Shown: in pieces, positions 23,963 through 32,050 of the stretch | How the letters are laid out: each line of letters begins with the position of its first letter | How positions within the stretch are numbered: the first letter of the stretch is position 1 | Translations under genes and position numbers: made by a program | NCBI RefSeq assembly: GCF_000720925.1 | Contig: NZ_JOEE01000008.1 | Coordinates: 124,001-188,000 of the forward strand | Direction of reading: 5' to 3' | Length of the DNA stretch: 64,000 nucleotides | Source of the DNA: Phycicoccus jejuensis | GTDB lineage: Bacteria > Actinomycetota > Actinomycetes > Actinomycetales > Dermatophilaceae | Notes under the pieces: generated by a model | What the model saw: only the letters and a program-made list of their open reading frames with translations | What the model was told of the DNA's origin: nothing | The model's database searches: none

Positions 23963-23977
23963 TATGCGAATCGCATA
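23963..23977 (+). promoter_or_regulatory. Palindromic operator, probably for the MarR regulator
   Basis: TATGCGA-A-TCGCATA, a perfect 15-bp inverted repeat that would lie at the transcription start, 11 bp before the ATG at 23989. MarR sites are typically 13-20 bp palindromes in such positions, and the operon ends with a MarR gene, so autorepression is the simple reading. Confidence 0.7.
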
Positions 23978-23988
23978 GAGTTTTGGCT

Positions 23989-24369
23989 ATGGAGCCCAAC
24001 CTTGAAGAAGCGATCAACGAGTGGCACGCCAGTGTCAATGCCGGCGAGCTGCAGCGATCTGCGCGGGCGGTCGGCGATCCGGTCGTCGTGCTTGGCCCGA
24101 AGGGCGCGGGTCCGATCACGCCTGCGCAGTTCGCCGAGTGGGTGGAGCGCTCGGGGATCAAGTTGATACCTCGGTCCTGGCACCCTGTCAGCGAGCGACT
24201 GATGGTGGTCGAGGAGGACGCGACCTGGCCCGAGAGCACGGAATCCATGCGGGTGGCGACGGTCTTCCGCGCTTCGGGCGGGAAGGTCACGGCTGCGCTC
24301 AGGCTGCCGGACCTGAAGGCCGCTCTCGAGCTGGCCTACATCTGCCGCGAGATGGCGGCAACGGAGTGA
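23989..24369 (+). CDS. SnoaL-like / NTF2-fold protein
   Basis: 126 aa. The pattern EPNLEEAINEWHASVNAGELQR followed by AVGDPVVVLGPKGAGPITPAQFAEWV is that of SnoaL-like, NTF2-fold proteins, which are small enzymes or ligand binders. Catalytic residues are not identifiable, so no reaction is assigned. ATG at 23989 just behind the palindromic operator. The stop overlaps the GTG of the MarR gene (GTGA), so the pair is coupled and probably responds to one ligand. Confidence 0.7.
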   Translation: MEPNLEEAINEWHASVNAGELQRSARAVGDPVVVLGPKGAGPITPAQFAEWVERSGIKLIPRSWHPVSERLMVVEEDATWPESTESMRVATVFRASGGKVTAALRLPDLKAALELAYICREMAATE

Positions 24370-24803
24370 TAGACCCCGGCCCGGGACAGGTCCTGTTCCA
24401 TTTCGTCAGGCACTGGTCACGTCGGTCTGTCGCAGCGGACGCGGGCGGTGAGCAGGGGCGACTCGTGCTCGTTTGCGAGGCTGTCCATGCGCTGAGTCAG
24501 CGCGCGACCTCGGCAACGGTGAACGCAATCGCACAGGAGGTCGGGATCGACCAGAGCGGCGCGTCACGGTTGATCAAGAGTGCCACGGCAGCCGGGTATC
24601 TCGTCATGGCAGCGTCCGCGACCGATGGCCGACGACGCGAAGCATCACTCACGTCTGCGGGCCGGTCGATGCTGGACCAGGCGCACCGCTGGCAGGAAGA
24701 CATCTTCCTTCGGCTGACCGAAGACTGGAGCGACCAGAAGCGCCATGACTTCCAGCAGGCGATGACCGACCTGATCGAGCGTTCCTACGCGATGGACGAA
24801 TGA
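24366..24803 (+). CDS. MarR-family transcriptional regulator
   Basis: 145 aa, normal MarR length, starting at the GTG overlapping the previous stop. The winged HTH is ATVNAIAQEVGIDQSGASRLIKSATAAGYLVMAAS followed by the wing ATDGRRREASLT (residues about 55-105; quoted in parts only). C-terminal dimerisation helix present. It probably represses its own operon through the palindrome at 23963. Its last four codons and stop coincide with the first bases of the transposase remnant, so the natural C-terminus may have been changed slightly by that junction. Confidence 0.87.
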   Translation: MIDPGPGQVLFHFVRHWSRRSVAADAGGEQGRLVLVCEAVHALSQRATSATVNAIAQEVGIDQSGASRLIKSATAAGYLVMAASATDGRRREASLTSAGRSMLDQAHRWQEDIFLRLTEDWSDQKRHDFQQAMTDLIERSYAMDE

Positions 24804-25517
24804 GCCACGCCAACGCCCCACTCAGCCTCGAGGGACGCCGCCGGCTGCTCGGACTGGGCAGGCGAAAGTTCATCGATCCTGGCGGCGACAAACAACCGCA
24901 AGCCCGGGAAGATCACCCCGCACTGGCCCGGACACATGGTGCATCTGGACGTGAAGAAGGTCGGCAGGATCCCCGATGGTGGCGGTTGGCGCATTCACGG
25001 CCGCGACAGCGACCATGCCAAGACCGTCGATCGAGCGAAGTCGGCTGGTGCGAAGCGTGGCTACACCTACCTGCACTCTGCCGTCGACGGATTTTCCCGG
25101 CTCTCCTACACCGAGCCGCTGCCCGACGAAAAGGGAGCCACCGCTGCAGCGTTCCTGGCACGAGCCAAGGTCTGGTTCGCGGCGCACGGCATCACGCACA
25201 TCCACCGGGTCGTCACAGACAACGGGGCCTGCTACCGCTCTGGTGACTTCGCGCGGATCGTCGGACGACGCACGCGACATCAGAAGACCAAGCCGTACAC
25301 CCCGCGCCACAACGGCAAGGTTGAGCGGTACCAGCGAATCCTCGCCGAGGAACTGCTCTACGCCCGCGAGTTCGATAGCGAGGACGCTCGCACTTCCGCG
25401 ATCGCCGTCTGGAACATCCACTTCAACTACCACCGCCCGCACAGCGGAGCCGGTGGACGGCCGCCAGCATCTCGACTTCGGGACGGCGTCACCAAAGTCC
25501 AGCCCTCATACACCTAG
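24800..25517 (+). pseudogene. IS481 transposase, internally deleted and frameshifted
   Basis: The N-terminus MSHANAPLSLEGRRRLL is typical of IS481 transposases but jumps after about 20 codons to RRKFIDPGG, which in intact copies lies over 100 residues later. The HTH region is thus lost. Around 24885-24897 the frame slips by one base, and the rest reads in the frame of the ATG at 24936. The DDE core is complete there: D in MVHLDVKKVG, D in VVTDNGACY and E in HNGKVERYQR, ending PASRLRDGVTKVQPSYT. Without the DNA-binding part it should not transpose. Confidence 0.88.
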
Positions 25518-25540
25518 TGCTCGACTGGAACCACCTCTCA
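24800..25540 (+). mobile_element. IS481-family element remnant, left end missing
   Basis: The right end is seen as a terminal repeat-like sequence, TGCTCGACTGG followed by AACCACCTCTCA, finishing at 25540, after which host acyltransferase sequence resumes. The left counterpart is not found before 24800: the element begins abruptly at the transposase ATG, inside the MarR stop codon. The transposase carries an internal deletion and a frameshift. The element is therefore immobile and marks the right edge of the island. Confidence 0.8.
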
Positions 25541-26292
25541 GCACGTCGCGTCGACGCTCCGCCGACCAGCACGGCGAGCAGCCCGCCGAGGCCGAGCTCC
25601 CACAGGCGGGCGGTGGTGTCGAAGTAGGCGAAGGACTGCCGGGTCGCCGTCGTGTGCACCGACCACGCGAACGAGGCGAGGGTGACCACCGCGAGGGCGG
25701 CGACGACGGCCGCGGGGACGCCCACCCTCCGGGTGCGTCGGGCGACGGCCGCGCAGGCGAGGACGAGGAGGGGCCACACGAGGAACAGCTGCCCCTGCAC
25801 CGACAGCGACCACATGTGCTGCAGCGGGCTGGCCGACCCCTTATCGGCTGCGTAGTAGTCGACGGCGCGGTGGGCGAGGACCCAGTTCTCGGAGTACGTC
25901 ATCGAGCCGATGCCGTCGACGAGGACCGACCGCCAGCGCGGCGCGGGCAGGAGCAGCAGGGCGGCGCCGACCGTCGCCGTGACGACGACGGCGGCCGTCG
26001 GGACGAGGCGCGAGAAGATCCGCGCCCACCCCCGGGGCGGGCTGACCCGCTCACCCCGCTCGAGCCGGCGCACGAGCCCACCGGTGAGGAAGAAGGCCGA
26101 CACCAGGAGGAAGACGTCCACGCCGCCGCTGACGCGCCCGAACCACACGTGGTAGGCGACGACGAGCAGCACGGCGAGGGCCCGCAGCCCCTCGACGTCG
26201 TTCCTGCGGGACGGGCTCGGACCGGGCACCCGGACATCCGAGCGGCCCGCGGTGACCCCCGGTCGGACACCACGTGACGCGCAGGCGAACAC
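25489..26292 (-). pseudogene. Acyltransferase-3 (OafA/YrhL-type), C-terminus replaced by the IS remnant
   Basis: The N-terminal half of an acyltransferase-3 membrane enzyme that O-acylates cell-surface sugars. Motifs: NDVEGLRALAVLLVVAYHVW with the catalytic His, GGVDVFLLVSAFFLTGG and SYLQH-like SPLQHMWSLSVQGQLFLVWP. Only about 250 residues and seven membrane segments remain; family members are 350-700 aa. After GGLLAVLVGGASTRR the frame enters the IS end (at 25540) and stops at 25489. The 5' end is 14 bp from the divergent cinA start. Activity is unlikely. Confidence 0.85.
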
Positions 26293-26306
26293 CTAGGCTC
26301 GGGTCC

Positions 26307-27581
26307 ATGGCAGCACGTGCGGGCATCGTCGTCACGGGCACCGAGGTGCTCACCGGCCGCGTCACCGACCGCAACGGTCCGTGGCTCGCCGAGCGGCTGC
26401 GGCTGCTCGGGGTCGACGTGGGCCAGGTGGTCGTCGTCGGCGACCGTCGCGAGGACCTCGCCGCGGCGCTGCGCCACCTGGCGGGGGGCCACGACCTCGT
26501 CATCACGACGGGCGGTCTCGGCCCCACGGCCGACGACCTGACGGCCGAGGTCGTCGCCGAGGTGCAGGGCGCGGTCCTGCGCCTCGACCCCGACCTCGAG
26601 GCCCGCATCGCGGCCCGCGTCGCCTCGCTGACCGCCGCCCGCGGCTGGGCCACCGCCCCGGAGGCGATGGCCCGCGGGGTGCGCAAGCAGGCGATGGTGC
26701 CCGAGGGGGCGCACGTCCTGGAGCCGGTCGGCACCGCGCCGGGGCTGGTGGTCCCCTCCGCCCAGGGCCCCGCGGTGCTCGTCCTGCCCGGTCCGCCCGG
26801 GGAGCTGCGGCCGATGTGGGAGGACGCGGTGCGGGACACGCTGGTCCTCGCCGCGCTCGCCGGGCGCGAGGAGCTGCGCCAGCGGACGGTGCGCATCTGG
26901 GGCCCGCCGGAGGCCGAGCTCGCAGAGGTCCTGCGCACGCACGAGGCCGAGCGCGGGCTGGAGGGACTGGAGGTCACGACCTGTCTGCGCGAGGGCGAAC
27001 TCGAGGTCGTCACCCGGTTCGCACCCGCCGCCCAGGGCGCGTACGACCGGCTCGAGGCGGCGCTCGTCGCGGCCTTCGCGGACGCCGTCTACAGCACCGA
27101 CGGGCGCACCGTCGACGAGGTCGTCTTCGACCTGTTCGCCGGCACCGGCGCCACGCTCGCGACCGCCGAGTCCTGCACCGCCGGGCTGCTCGCCGGCCGT
27201 GTCGCCGACCTGCCGGGGTCCTCGGCCCACCTCGTCGGCGGCTTCGTCACCTACGCGAACGAGGCGAAGACCGCGCTCGTCGGCGTCCCCCCACGGCTGC
27301 TCGAGGAGCACGGGGCGGTGAGCCCGGAGGTCGCCGAGGCGATGGCGCGGGGGGCGCGCGAGCGGCTGGGCACCACGTGGGGGGTGGGGGTGACGGGGGT
27401 CGCCGGACCGGGGGGAGGGACGCCCGAGAAGCCGGTCGGCCTCGTCCACGTGTGCGCCAGCAGCGCCGACCGGACCGAGCACCGGGTGCTGCGGCTCGGC
27501 GGCTCGCGGGAGGCCGTGCGTCGGCGGACCGTCGTGGAGTGCCTGCACCTGCTCCGGGTGCTGCTGGACGAGGGCCGCTGA
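26307..27581 (+). CDS. cinA: CinA family nicotinamide-nucleotide amidohydrolase
   Basis: 424 aa. N-terminal MoeA/COG1058-like domain (GIVVTGTEVLTGRVTDRNGP, ITTGGLGPTADD) and C-terminal PncC amidohydrolase domain with the catalytic Ser in TAESCTAGLLAGRVADLPGS. It deamidates nicotinamide mononucleotide in pyridine nucleotide salvage. TAGGCT (26294-26299) ends 7 nt before the ATG, which implies a leaderless mRNA. The opposite-strand acyltransferase begins 14 bp upstream. Confidence 0.93.
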   Translation: MAARAGIVVTGTEVLTGRVTDRNGPWLAERLRLLGVDVGQVVVVGDRREDLAAALRHLAGGHDLVITTGGLGPTADDLTAEVVAEVQGAVLRLDPDLEARIAARVASLTAARGWATAPEAMARGVRKQAMVPEGAHVLEPVGTAPGLVVPSAQGPAVLVLPGPPGELRPMWEDAVRDTLVLAALAGREELRQRTVRIWGPPEAELAEVLRTHEAERGLEGLEVTTCLREGELEVVTRFAPAAQGAYDRLEAALVAAFADAVYSTDGRTVDEVVFDLFAGTGATLATAESCTAGLLAGRVADLPGSSAHLVGGFVTYANEAKTALVGVPPRLLEEHGAVSPEVAEAMARGARERLGTTWGVGVTGVAGPGGGTPEKPVGLVHVCASSADRTEHRVLRLGGSREAVRRRTVVECLHLLRVLLDEGR

Positions 27582-27588
27582 CGCGCGG

Positions 27589-28104
27589 TCAGCCGCCCGC
27601 CCGCTCGGAGGAGTCCACGAGGCTCGCGACGTGCGGCGGCAGATCCCCGTCGAGGAGGTCCTGGAGGCTCGTGCCGTCGAGCACCTCGCTGAGGCTGGAG
27701 CGCACCGCGACCCACACCGCCGGCAGGTGCTCGGCGACGCCCTCGTAGGCGGTGTCCTGGGGCCGCAGCCCGCGGACCTCGGCGAGCGGGCCGTCGACCG
27801 CCCGGAACACGTCGCCGAGCGAGATCTCCGCGGCCGGCCGGGCGAGGACGTAGCCACCCCGCGGCCCGCGCCGGCTCGTGACGAGCCCGGCGACCCGCAG
27901 CTCGAGGAGGACGGACTCGAGGAACTTGTGGGGGAGCGACTGCCGCCGCGCGAGCAGCTCCGAGGTGAGGTGCTCGGCGCTCGCCGCCCGGGCGTCGGCG
28001 AGCGCCAGCATCGCCCGGACGGCGTAGTCGGTGCGGGCCGAGATGCCGAGCACCGCGCTGTGGCGGACCGGTCGGGGCGGCCCCTCGCGCAGCCTGCCCG
28101 TCAT
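27589..28104 (-). CDS. Rrf2-family regulator at the end of the sulfate operon
   Basis: 171 aa from the ATG at 28104, which overlaps the cysA stop (ATGA). The Rrf2 winged HTH is [19 protein letters not shown] followed by [20 protein letters not shown] and [11 protein letters not shown]. The protein contains no cysteine at all, so it cannot bind an Fe-S cluster as IscR does. It is closer in that respect to CymR, the Rrf2 repressor of sulfur uptake in Bacillus. Position in the sulfate transport operon suggests feedback control of sulfur supply; the ligand or partner is unknown. Confidence 0.88.
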   Translation of the reverse strand: MTGRLREGPPRPVRHSAVLGISARTDYAVRAMLALADARAASAEHLTSELLARRQSLPHKFLESVLLELRVAGLVTSRRGPRGGYVLARPAAEISLGDVFRAVDGPLAEVRGLRPQDTAYEGVAEHLPAVWVAVRSSLSEVLDGTSLQDLLDGDLPPHVASLVDSSERAGG

Positions 28105-29105
28105 GCCACGGGCCCGGCGCCGACCGGCTCCTCGCTGCGCAGGGCCCACGCGACGACGTCCTCGCCGGCGGTGTACCGGCGGCGCTCCGCCTCGGCCCGG
28201 GTCACCTGGGCCACGAACCGCTCTCCGTCGTCCGCGGTCAGCTCGATGCGGACCTCGAACCCGAGCCGGACGACCCGGTCGACACGGGCGGCGACGAGCG
28301 GGCCGACCGCCCCCTCGGCGGCCTGGCGCGACGCGGCCGTCGCGTGGTCGCGCTCGAGGACGATGTCGTGCGGACGCACCAGCCGGTCGCCCAGGCGCGA
28401 GACGGCGCCGAGGAAGGACATGACGAAGTCGTTCTCGGGCCGCTCGTAGAGGCTGACGGGGTCGCCCACCTGCTCGATGCGGCCCTTGTTGAGCACCGCG
28501 ATTCGGTCGGCGACGTCGAGCGCCTCCTCCTGGTCGTGCGTGACGAGGACGGTCGTCACGTGGACCTCGTCGTGCAGGCGGCGCAGCCAGCGCCGCAGGT
28601 CGGCGCGGACCTTGGCGTCGAGGGCACCGAACGGCTCGTCGAGGAGCAGCACCTGGGGGTCGACGGCGAGGGCCCGGGCGAGGGCCATCCGCTGCCGCTG
28701 CCCACCGGAGAGCTGCGCCGGGTAGCGGTGCTGGAACCCGTCCAGCCCGACGATCTCGAGCAGGTCGTCGACCTTGCGGGCGACCTCCGCCTTCGGGCGG
28801 CGGCGGATGGTCAGCCCGAAGGCGACGTTGTCGCGCACCGTCATGTGCTTGAAGGCGGCGTAGTGCTGGAAGACGAAGCCGATGCCGCGGTGCTGGGGCG
28901 GCTGGTGCGTCACGTCCTCGCCGTCGATGCGCACGTTGCCGCCGTCGAGGTCCTCGAGCCCGGCGATCGAGCGCAGCAGCGTCGACTTGCCGGAGCCGCT
29001 CGGGCCGAGCAGCGCCGTGAGGGACCCGGCGGGGATCTCGAGGCTCACGTCGTCGAGCGCGACGAAGTCGCCGTAGGTCTTGCGGGCGTCGGTCACGGTG
29101 ATCAT
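28101..29105 (-). CDS. cysA: Sulfate/thiosulfate ABC transporter ATP-binding protein CysA
   Basis: 334 aa. Walker [10 protein letters not shown] (34-42), Q-loop VFQHYAAF, signature LSGGQ (132-136), Walker B LLLDEP (153-158) and a C-terminal TOBE-like segment with RPHDIVL, as in CysA/ModC. It hydrolyses ATP to drive uptake of sulfate through CysT/CysW. It overlaps cysW upstream and the Rrf2 regulator downstream by 4 nt each. Confidence 0.94.
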   Translation of the reverse strand: MITVTDARKTYGDFVALDDVSLEIPAGSLTALLGPSGSGKSTLLRSIAGLEDLDGGNVRIDGEDVTHQPPQHRGIGFVFQHYAAFKHMTVRDNVAFGLTIRRRPKAEVARKVDDLLEIVGLDGFQHRYPAQLSGGQRQRMALARALAVDPQVLLLDEPFGALDAKVRADLRRWLRRLHDEVHVTTVLVTHDQEEALDVADRIAVLNKGRIEQVGDPVSLYERPENDFVMSFLGAVSRLGDRLVRPHDIVLERDHATAASRQAAEGAVGPLVAARVDRVVRLGFEVRIELTADDGERFVAQVTRAEAERRRYTAGEDVVAWALRSEEPVGAGPVA

Positions 29106-29911
29106 CGGTGGGTCCTCTTCCGGTCGAGCAGCGTCATGCCGAGGAGCGTGAGCAGCGCGAGGCCCATGAGGAGGGTCGCCGCGGTGTACGCGCCGTAGGT
29201 GTTGTGGTCGTCGATGTAGCGCGAGTGGACGAGGAGGGTGAGGGTCTGGCTGACGCCCGGGAAGCCGGACGACACCATGATCACCGCCCCGAACTCGCCG
29301 AGGGCCCGTGCGACGGTGAGCACGACGCCGTAGGTCAGGCCCCACCGGATGGCCGGCAGGGTGATGCGCCAGAACGTCTGCCAGCCGGACGCGCCGAGGG
29401 TGGCGGCCGCCTGCTCCTGCTCGGTGCCGATCTCGTGGAGCACCGGTTCGACCTCGCGGACCACGAAGGGCAGCGTCACGAAGACGGTCGCGATGACCAT
29501 GCCGGGCAGGCCGAAGATCACCTTGATGCCGGTGCTCTGCTCCAGGCCGCCGAACCACCCGCCGACCCCCCACAGCATGATGAGGGAGACACCGACGACG
29601 ATGGGGGACACCGCGAAGGGCAGGTCGACGACGGCCTGGACCACCCCGCGGAACGGCACCCGCCACCGGGCGAGCGCGATGGCGGTGACCACGCCGAAGA
29701 CGACGTTGAGCGGCACGGTGATCGCGACGATGAGCAGCGAGAGGTTGAGCGCCGAGACCGCCGCGGGAGTGCGCACGGACGCCAGGAACGGGCCGAGACC
29801 CTCCCCGAAGGTGCGCCAGAGGATGACGACGATCGGGACCGCGAGGAGACCGACGAGGTAGACGAGGGCGAGCGTGCGCAGCGCGAGGGTCGCCCGACGG
29901 GAGGTCCTCAT
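29102..29911 (-). CDS. cysW: Sulfate ABC transporter permease CysW
   Basis: 269 aa with six membrane segments. The EAA-type loop is [41 protein letters not shown] is a strong CysW signature. ATG overlaps the cysT stop (ATGA). It forms the membrane channel with CysT. Confidence 0.94.
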   Translation of the reverse strand: MRTSRRATLALRTLALVYLVGLLAVPIVVILWRTFGEGLGPFLASVRTPAAVSALNLSLLIVAITVPLNVVFGVVTAIALARWRVPFRGVVQAVVDLPFAVSPIVVGVSLIMLWGVGGWFGGLEQSTGIKVIFGLPGMVIATVFVTLPFVVREVEPVLHEIGTEQEQAAATLGASGWQTFWRITLPAIRWGLTYGVVLTVARALGEFGAVIMVSSGFPGVSQTLTLLVHSRYIDDHNTYGAYTAATLLMGLALLTLLGMTLLDRKRTHR

Positions 29912-30813
29912 GCGGTGCTCGCCTCCCGCCGCTGGCTGAGCGTGGCCCAGACCCGCAGGACGAACAGGGTGAGGAAGGACACCGACAGCAGGGCCACCGA
30001 CACGGCGGCCGCCGCGGCCGGGCTGTCGATCTCGATCTGCTGCTGGATGTACTGCGACACCACCTGCGTCTCCCGCGGGATGTTGCCCCCGATGAGGACG
30101 ACCGAGCCGTACTCGCCGACCGCCCGGGCGAAGGCGAGCCCCGTGCCGGAGATGACCGCCGGCGCGAGGGAGGGCAGGACCACCCGGCGGAAGATCGTCG
30201 TGTTCGACGCGCCGAGCGAGGCCGCGGCCTCCTCGACCTCGCGGTCGAGCTCGATGAGGACGGGTTGCACGGACCGGACGACGAACGGCAGCGTGACGAA
30301 GGCCAGGGCGACCCCGAGCCCCCAGCGAGTGGCGTTGAGGTGCACGCCGATCGGGCTGTTCGGGCCGTAGAGCGAGAGCAGGACGATGCTCGCGACGATC
30401 GTCGGCAGCGCGAACGGCAGGTCGATGAGGGCGTTGACGACCCGCTGCCCCGGGAACTCGTCGCGCACGAGGACCCAGGCGACGAGCGTCCCCATCACGG
30501 CGTTGACGAGGGCGACGACGACGGAGACCCCGAGCGTGACCTCGAGGGCCGCGAGGGCGGCCGGCGCGGTGACCGCGGCCCAGAAGCCGGACAGGCCGTC
30601 GTCGAACGAGCGGACGGTGAGGGCCGCGAGCGGGAGCAGCACCATGAGGCTGAGCCACAGGCCGACGACGCCGAGACCGAGGGCGCGGCCCCCGGGACCG
30701 CCCCGGCGGCGCCTCCCTCCCTGTGAGGAGGCGCGCGCCGGGGCGGCCGACGGGGGAGCCGGGGACGGGGGAGCCCCGACCGGCTGGGTGGTGGTGGACA
30801 CGCCTGCGCTCAC
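29908..30813 (-). CDS. cysT: Sulfate ABC transporter permease CysT
   Basis: 301 aa starting at the GTG that overlaps the binding-protein stop (GTGA). The first 45 residues are a Pro/Ala/Arg-rich cytoplasmic leader, then six membrane segments. The EAA loop is [23 protein letters not shown] and the CysT motif [18 protein letters not shown] is present. Partner of CysW. Confidence 0.93.
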   Translation of the reverse strand: MSAGVSTTTQPVGAPPSPAPPSAAPARASSQGGRRRRGGPGGRALGLGVVGLWLSLMVLLPLAALTVRSFDDGLSGFWAAVTAPAALAALEVTLGVSVVVALVNAVMGTLVAWVLVRDEFPGQRVVNALIDLPFALPTIVASIVLLSLYGPNSPIGVHLNATRWGLGVALAFVTLPFVVRSVQPVLIELDREVEEAAASLGASNTTIFRRVVLPSLAPAVISGTGLAFARAVGEYGSVVLIGGNIPRETQVVSQYIQQQIEIDSPAAAAAVSVALLSVSFLTLFVLRVWATLSQRREASTA

Positions 30814-31844
30814 TGCGTCGCGGCGTTGTAGATCTTCGCGACGGAGCCCTTCTCCTTGTCGAAGAGGGCCGGGTCGACCGTGCTCCAACCGCCGAGGTCG
30901 GCGATCGTCCAGAGCTTCTCCGGGGCGGGGAAGTCCGCGGCGAACTCGGCCGCGACGGTCTCGTCGACCGGCCGGAACCCCGCCTGGGCCCAGAGCTTCT
31001 GCGCCTGCGGCGTGTAGAGGAACTCGTCGAAGGCCTTGGCCTTCGCCGCGTTTTTGCTGGTGCTGAGGACGGCCACCGGGTTCTCGATCTTGAAGGTCTG
31101 CGGCGGGGTCACGTGCTCCACCGGGTCGCCCTCCCGCTCGATGAACAGCGCCTCGTTCTCGTAGCTGAGCAGGGCGTCGCCGCTGCCCTGGAGGAAGGTC
31201 TCGGTGGCCTCGCGCCCCGACTTCGGCTGCACCTTGACGTGGTCGCTCACGAGGGCGTTGACGTAGTCGAGGCCGGCCTGCACGTCCTGGCCTCCCTGGC
31301 TCTTCACGGCGTAGGGCGCCAGGAGGTTCCACTTCGCCGAGCCCGAGCTGAACGGGTTGGGCGTCACGACCTCGACGCCGGGCTTCAGCAGGTCGTCCCA
31401 GTCCTTGATGCCCTTGGGGTTGCCCTTGCGGACGACGATCGTCACGACCGACCCGAAGGGGATGCCCCGGTGCTCGCCGGAGCTCCAGCCCGGGTCGACC
31501 ATCTTGGCGTCGACGAGGCGGGTGACGTCGGGCTCCACGGAGAAGCTGACGATGTCGGCCTCGGCGCCGGCGGCGACCTTGCGCGACTGGTCGCCCGAGG
31601 CGCCGTAGGACTGCTGGAACTGCACCCCCTTGCCCGCCTCGGTCTTCTGGAAGGCGGGGATCACCAGGTCGTAACCCACCTTCGGGACGGCGTACCCGTA
31701 GAGGTTGAGCGTCGTCGTGGCGCCTGCGGCCCCCCCGCCGGCGGCGGCGTCGACGTTGTCGCTGGCCCCGCCCCCGGCGCAGGCGCCCACCATCAGGGTT
31801 GCCCCCGTGAGGAGGGCAGCCAGTGCGGTTCGTCGGCTCGTCAT
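30810..31844 (-). CDS. sbp: Sulfate-binding lipoprotein
   Basis: 344 aa from the second of two tandem ATGs; AGGAG lies 6 nt before it and only 3 nt before the first (31847). The lipoprotein signal ends in TLMVGAC (Cys22). Typical Sbp/CysP segments include TLNLYGYAVPKVGYDLVIP, QQSYGASGDQSRKVAAGAEA and VTPNPFSSGSAKWNLLAPY. It binds sulfate or thiosulfate outside the cell and is the first gene of the operon. Confidence 0.94.
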   Translation of the reverse strand: MTSRRTALAALLTGATLMVGACAGGGASDNVDAAAGGGAAGATTTLNLYGYAVPKVGYDLVIPAFQKTEAGKGVQFQQSYGASGDQSRKVAAGAEADIVSFSVEPDVTRLVDAKMVDPGWSSGEHRGIPFGSVVTIVVRKGNPKGIKDWDDLLKPGVEVVTPNPFSSGSAKWNLLAPYAVKSQGGQDVQAGLDYVNALVSDHVKVQPKSGREATETFLQGSGDALLSYENEALFIEREGDPVEHVTPPQTFKIENPVAVLSTSKNAAKAKAFDEFLYTPQAQKLWAQAGFRPVDETVAAEFAADFPAPEKLWTIADLGGWSTVDPALFDKEKGSVAKIYNAATQ

Positions 31845-31895
31845 CATGTGCTCCTGCGGCTCGTGCGTGTGTCGCGGACCCCTGCCCGCCACACG

Positions 31896-31918
31896 AACCC
31901 TATGGGGTTAGTAGGAAT
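31896..31918 (-). promoter_or_regulatory. Candidate operator and -10 of the sulfate operon
   Basis: On the minus strand an imperfect 23-bp dyad has arms ATTCCTA and TAGGGTT around CTAACCCCA. A shorter perfect repeat AACCC-TATG-GGGTT (31896-31909) is nested in it. TAGGGT inside the dyad is the likely -10, with TTGCGG 18 bp upstream as a weak -35. A repressor bound here would block polymerase. The Rrf2 protein of the operon is the obvious candidate. Confidence 0.5.
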
Positions 31919-32050
31919 TGCCGCAAGGAAACGGAGAAAGTGGCGAGCGAGCACAGGAGCCCGGCCCGAAACCCTCAGGTCGGGACTCGTGCGACCGATG
32001 GGGCGGGCGTGGTGGACCGTCTCGACCTGCCGACTCGGCGCGCCCGGTCC

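Noticed and set aside
22523..25540. Composite transposon carrying the monooxygenase and MarR genes
   Set aside because: Only one IS end is present, with no second IS copy on the left and no visible target-site duplication.
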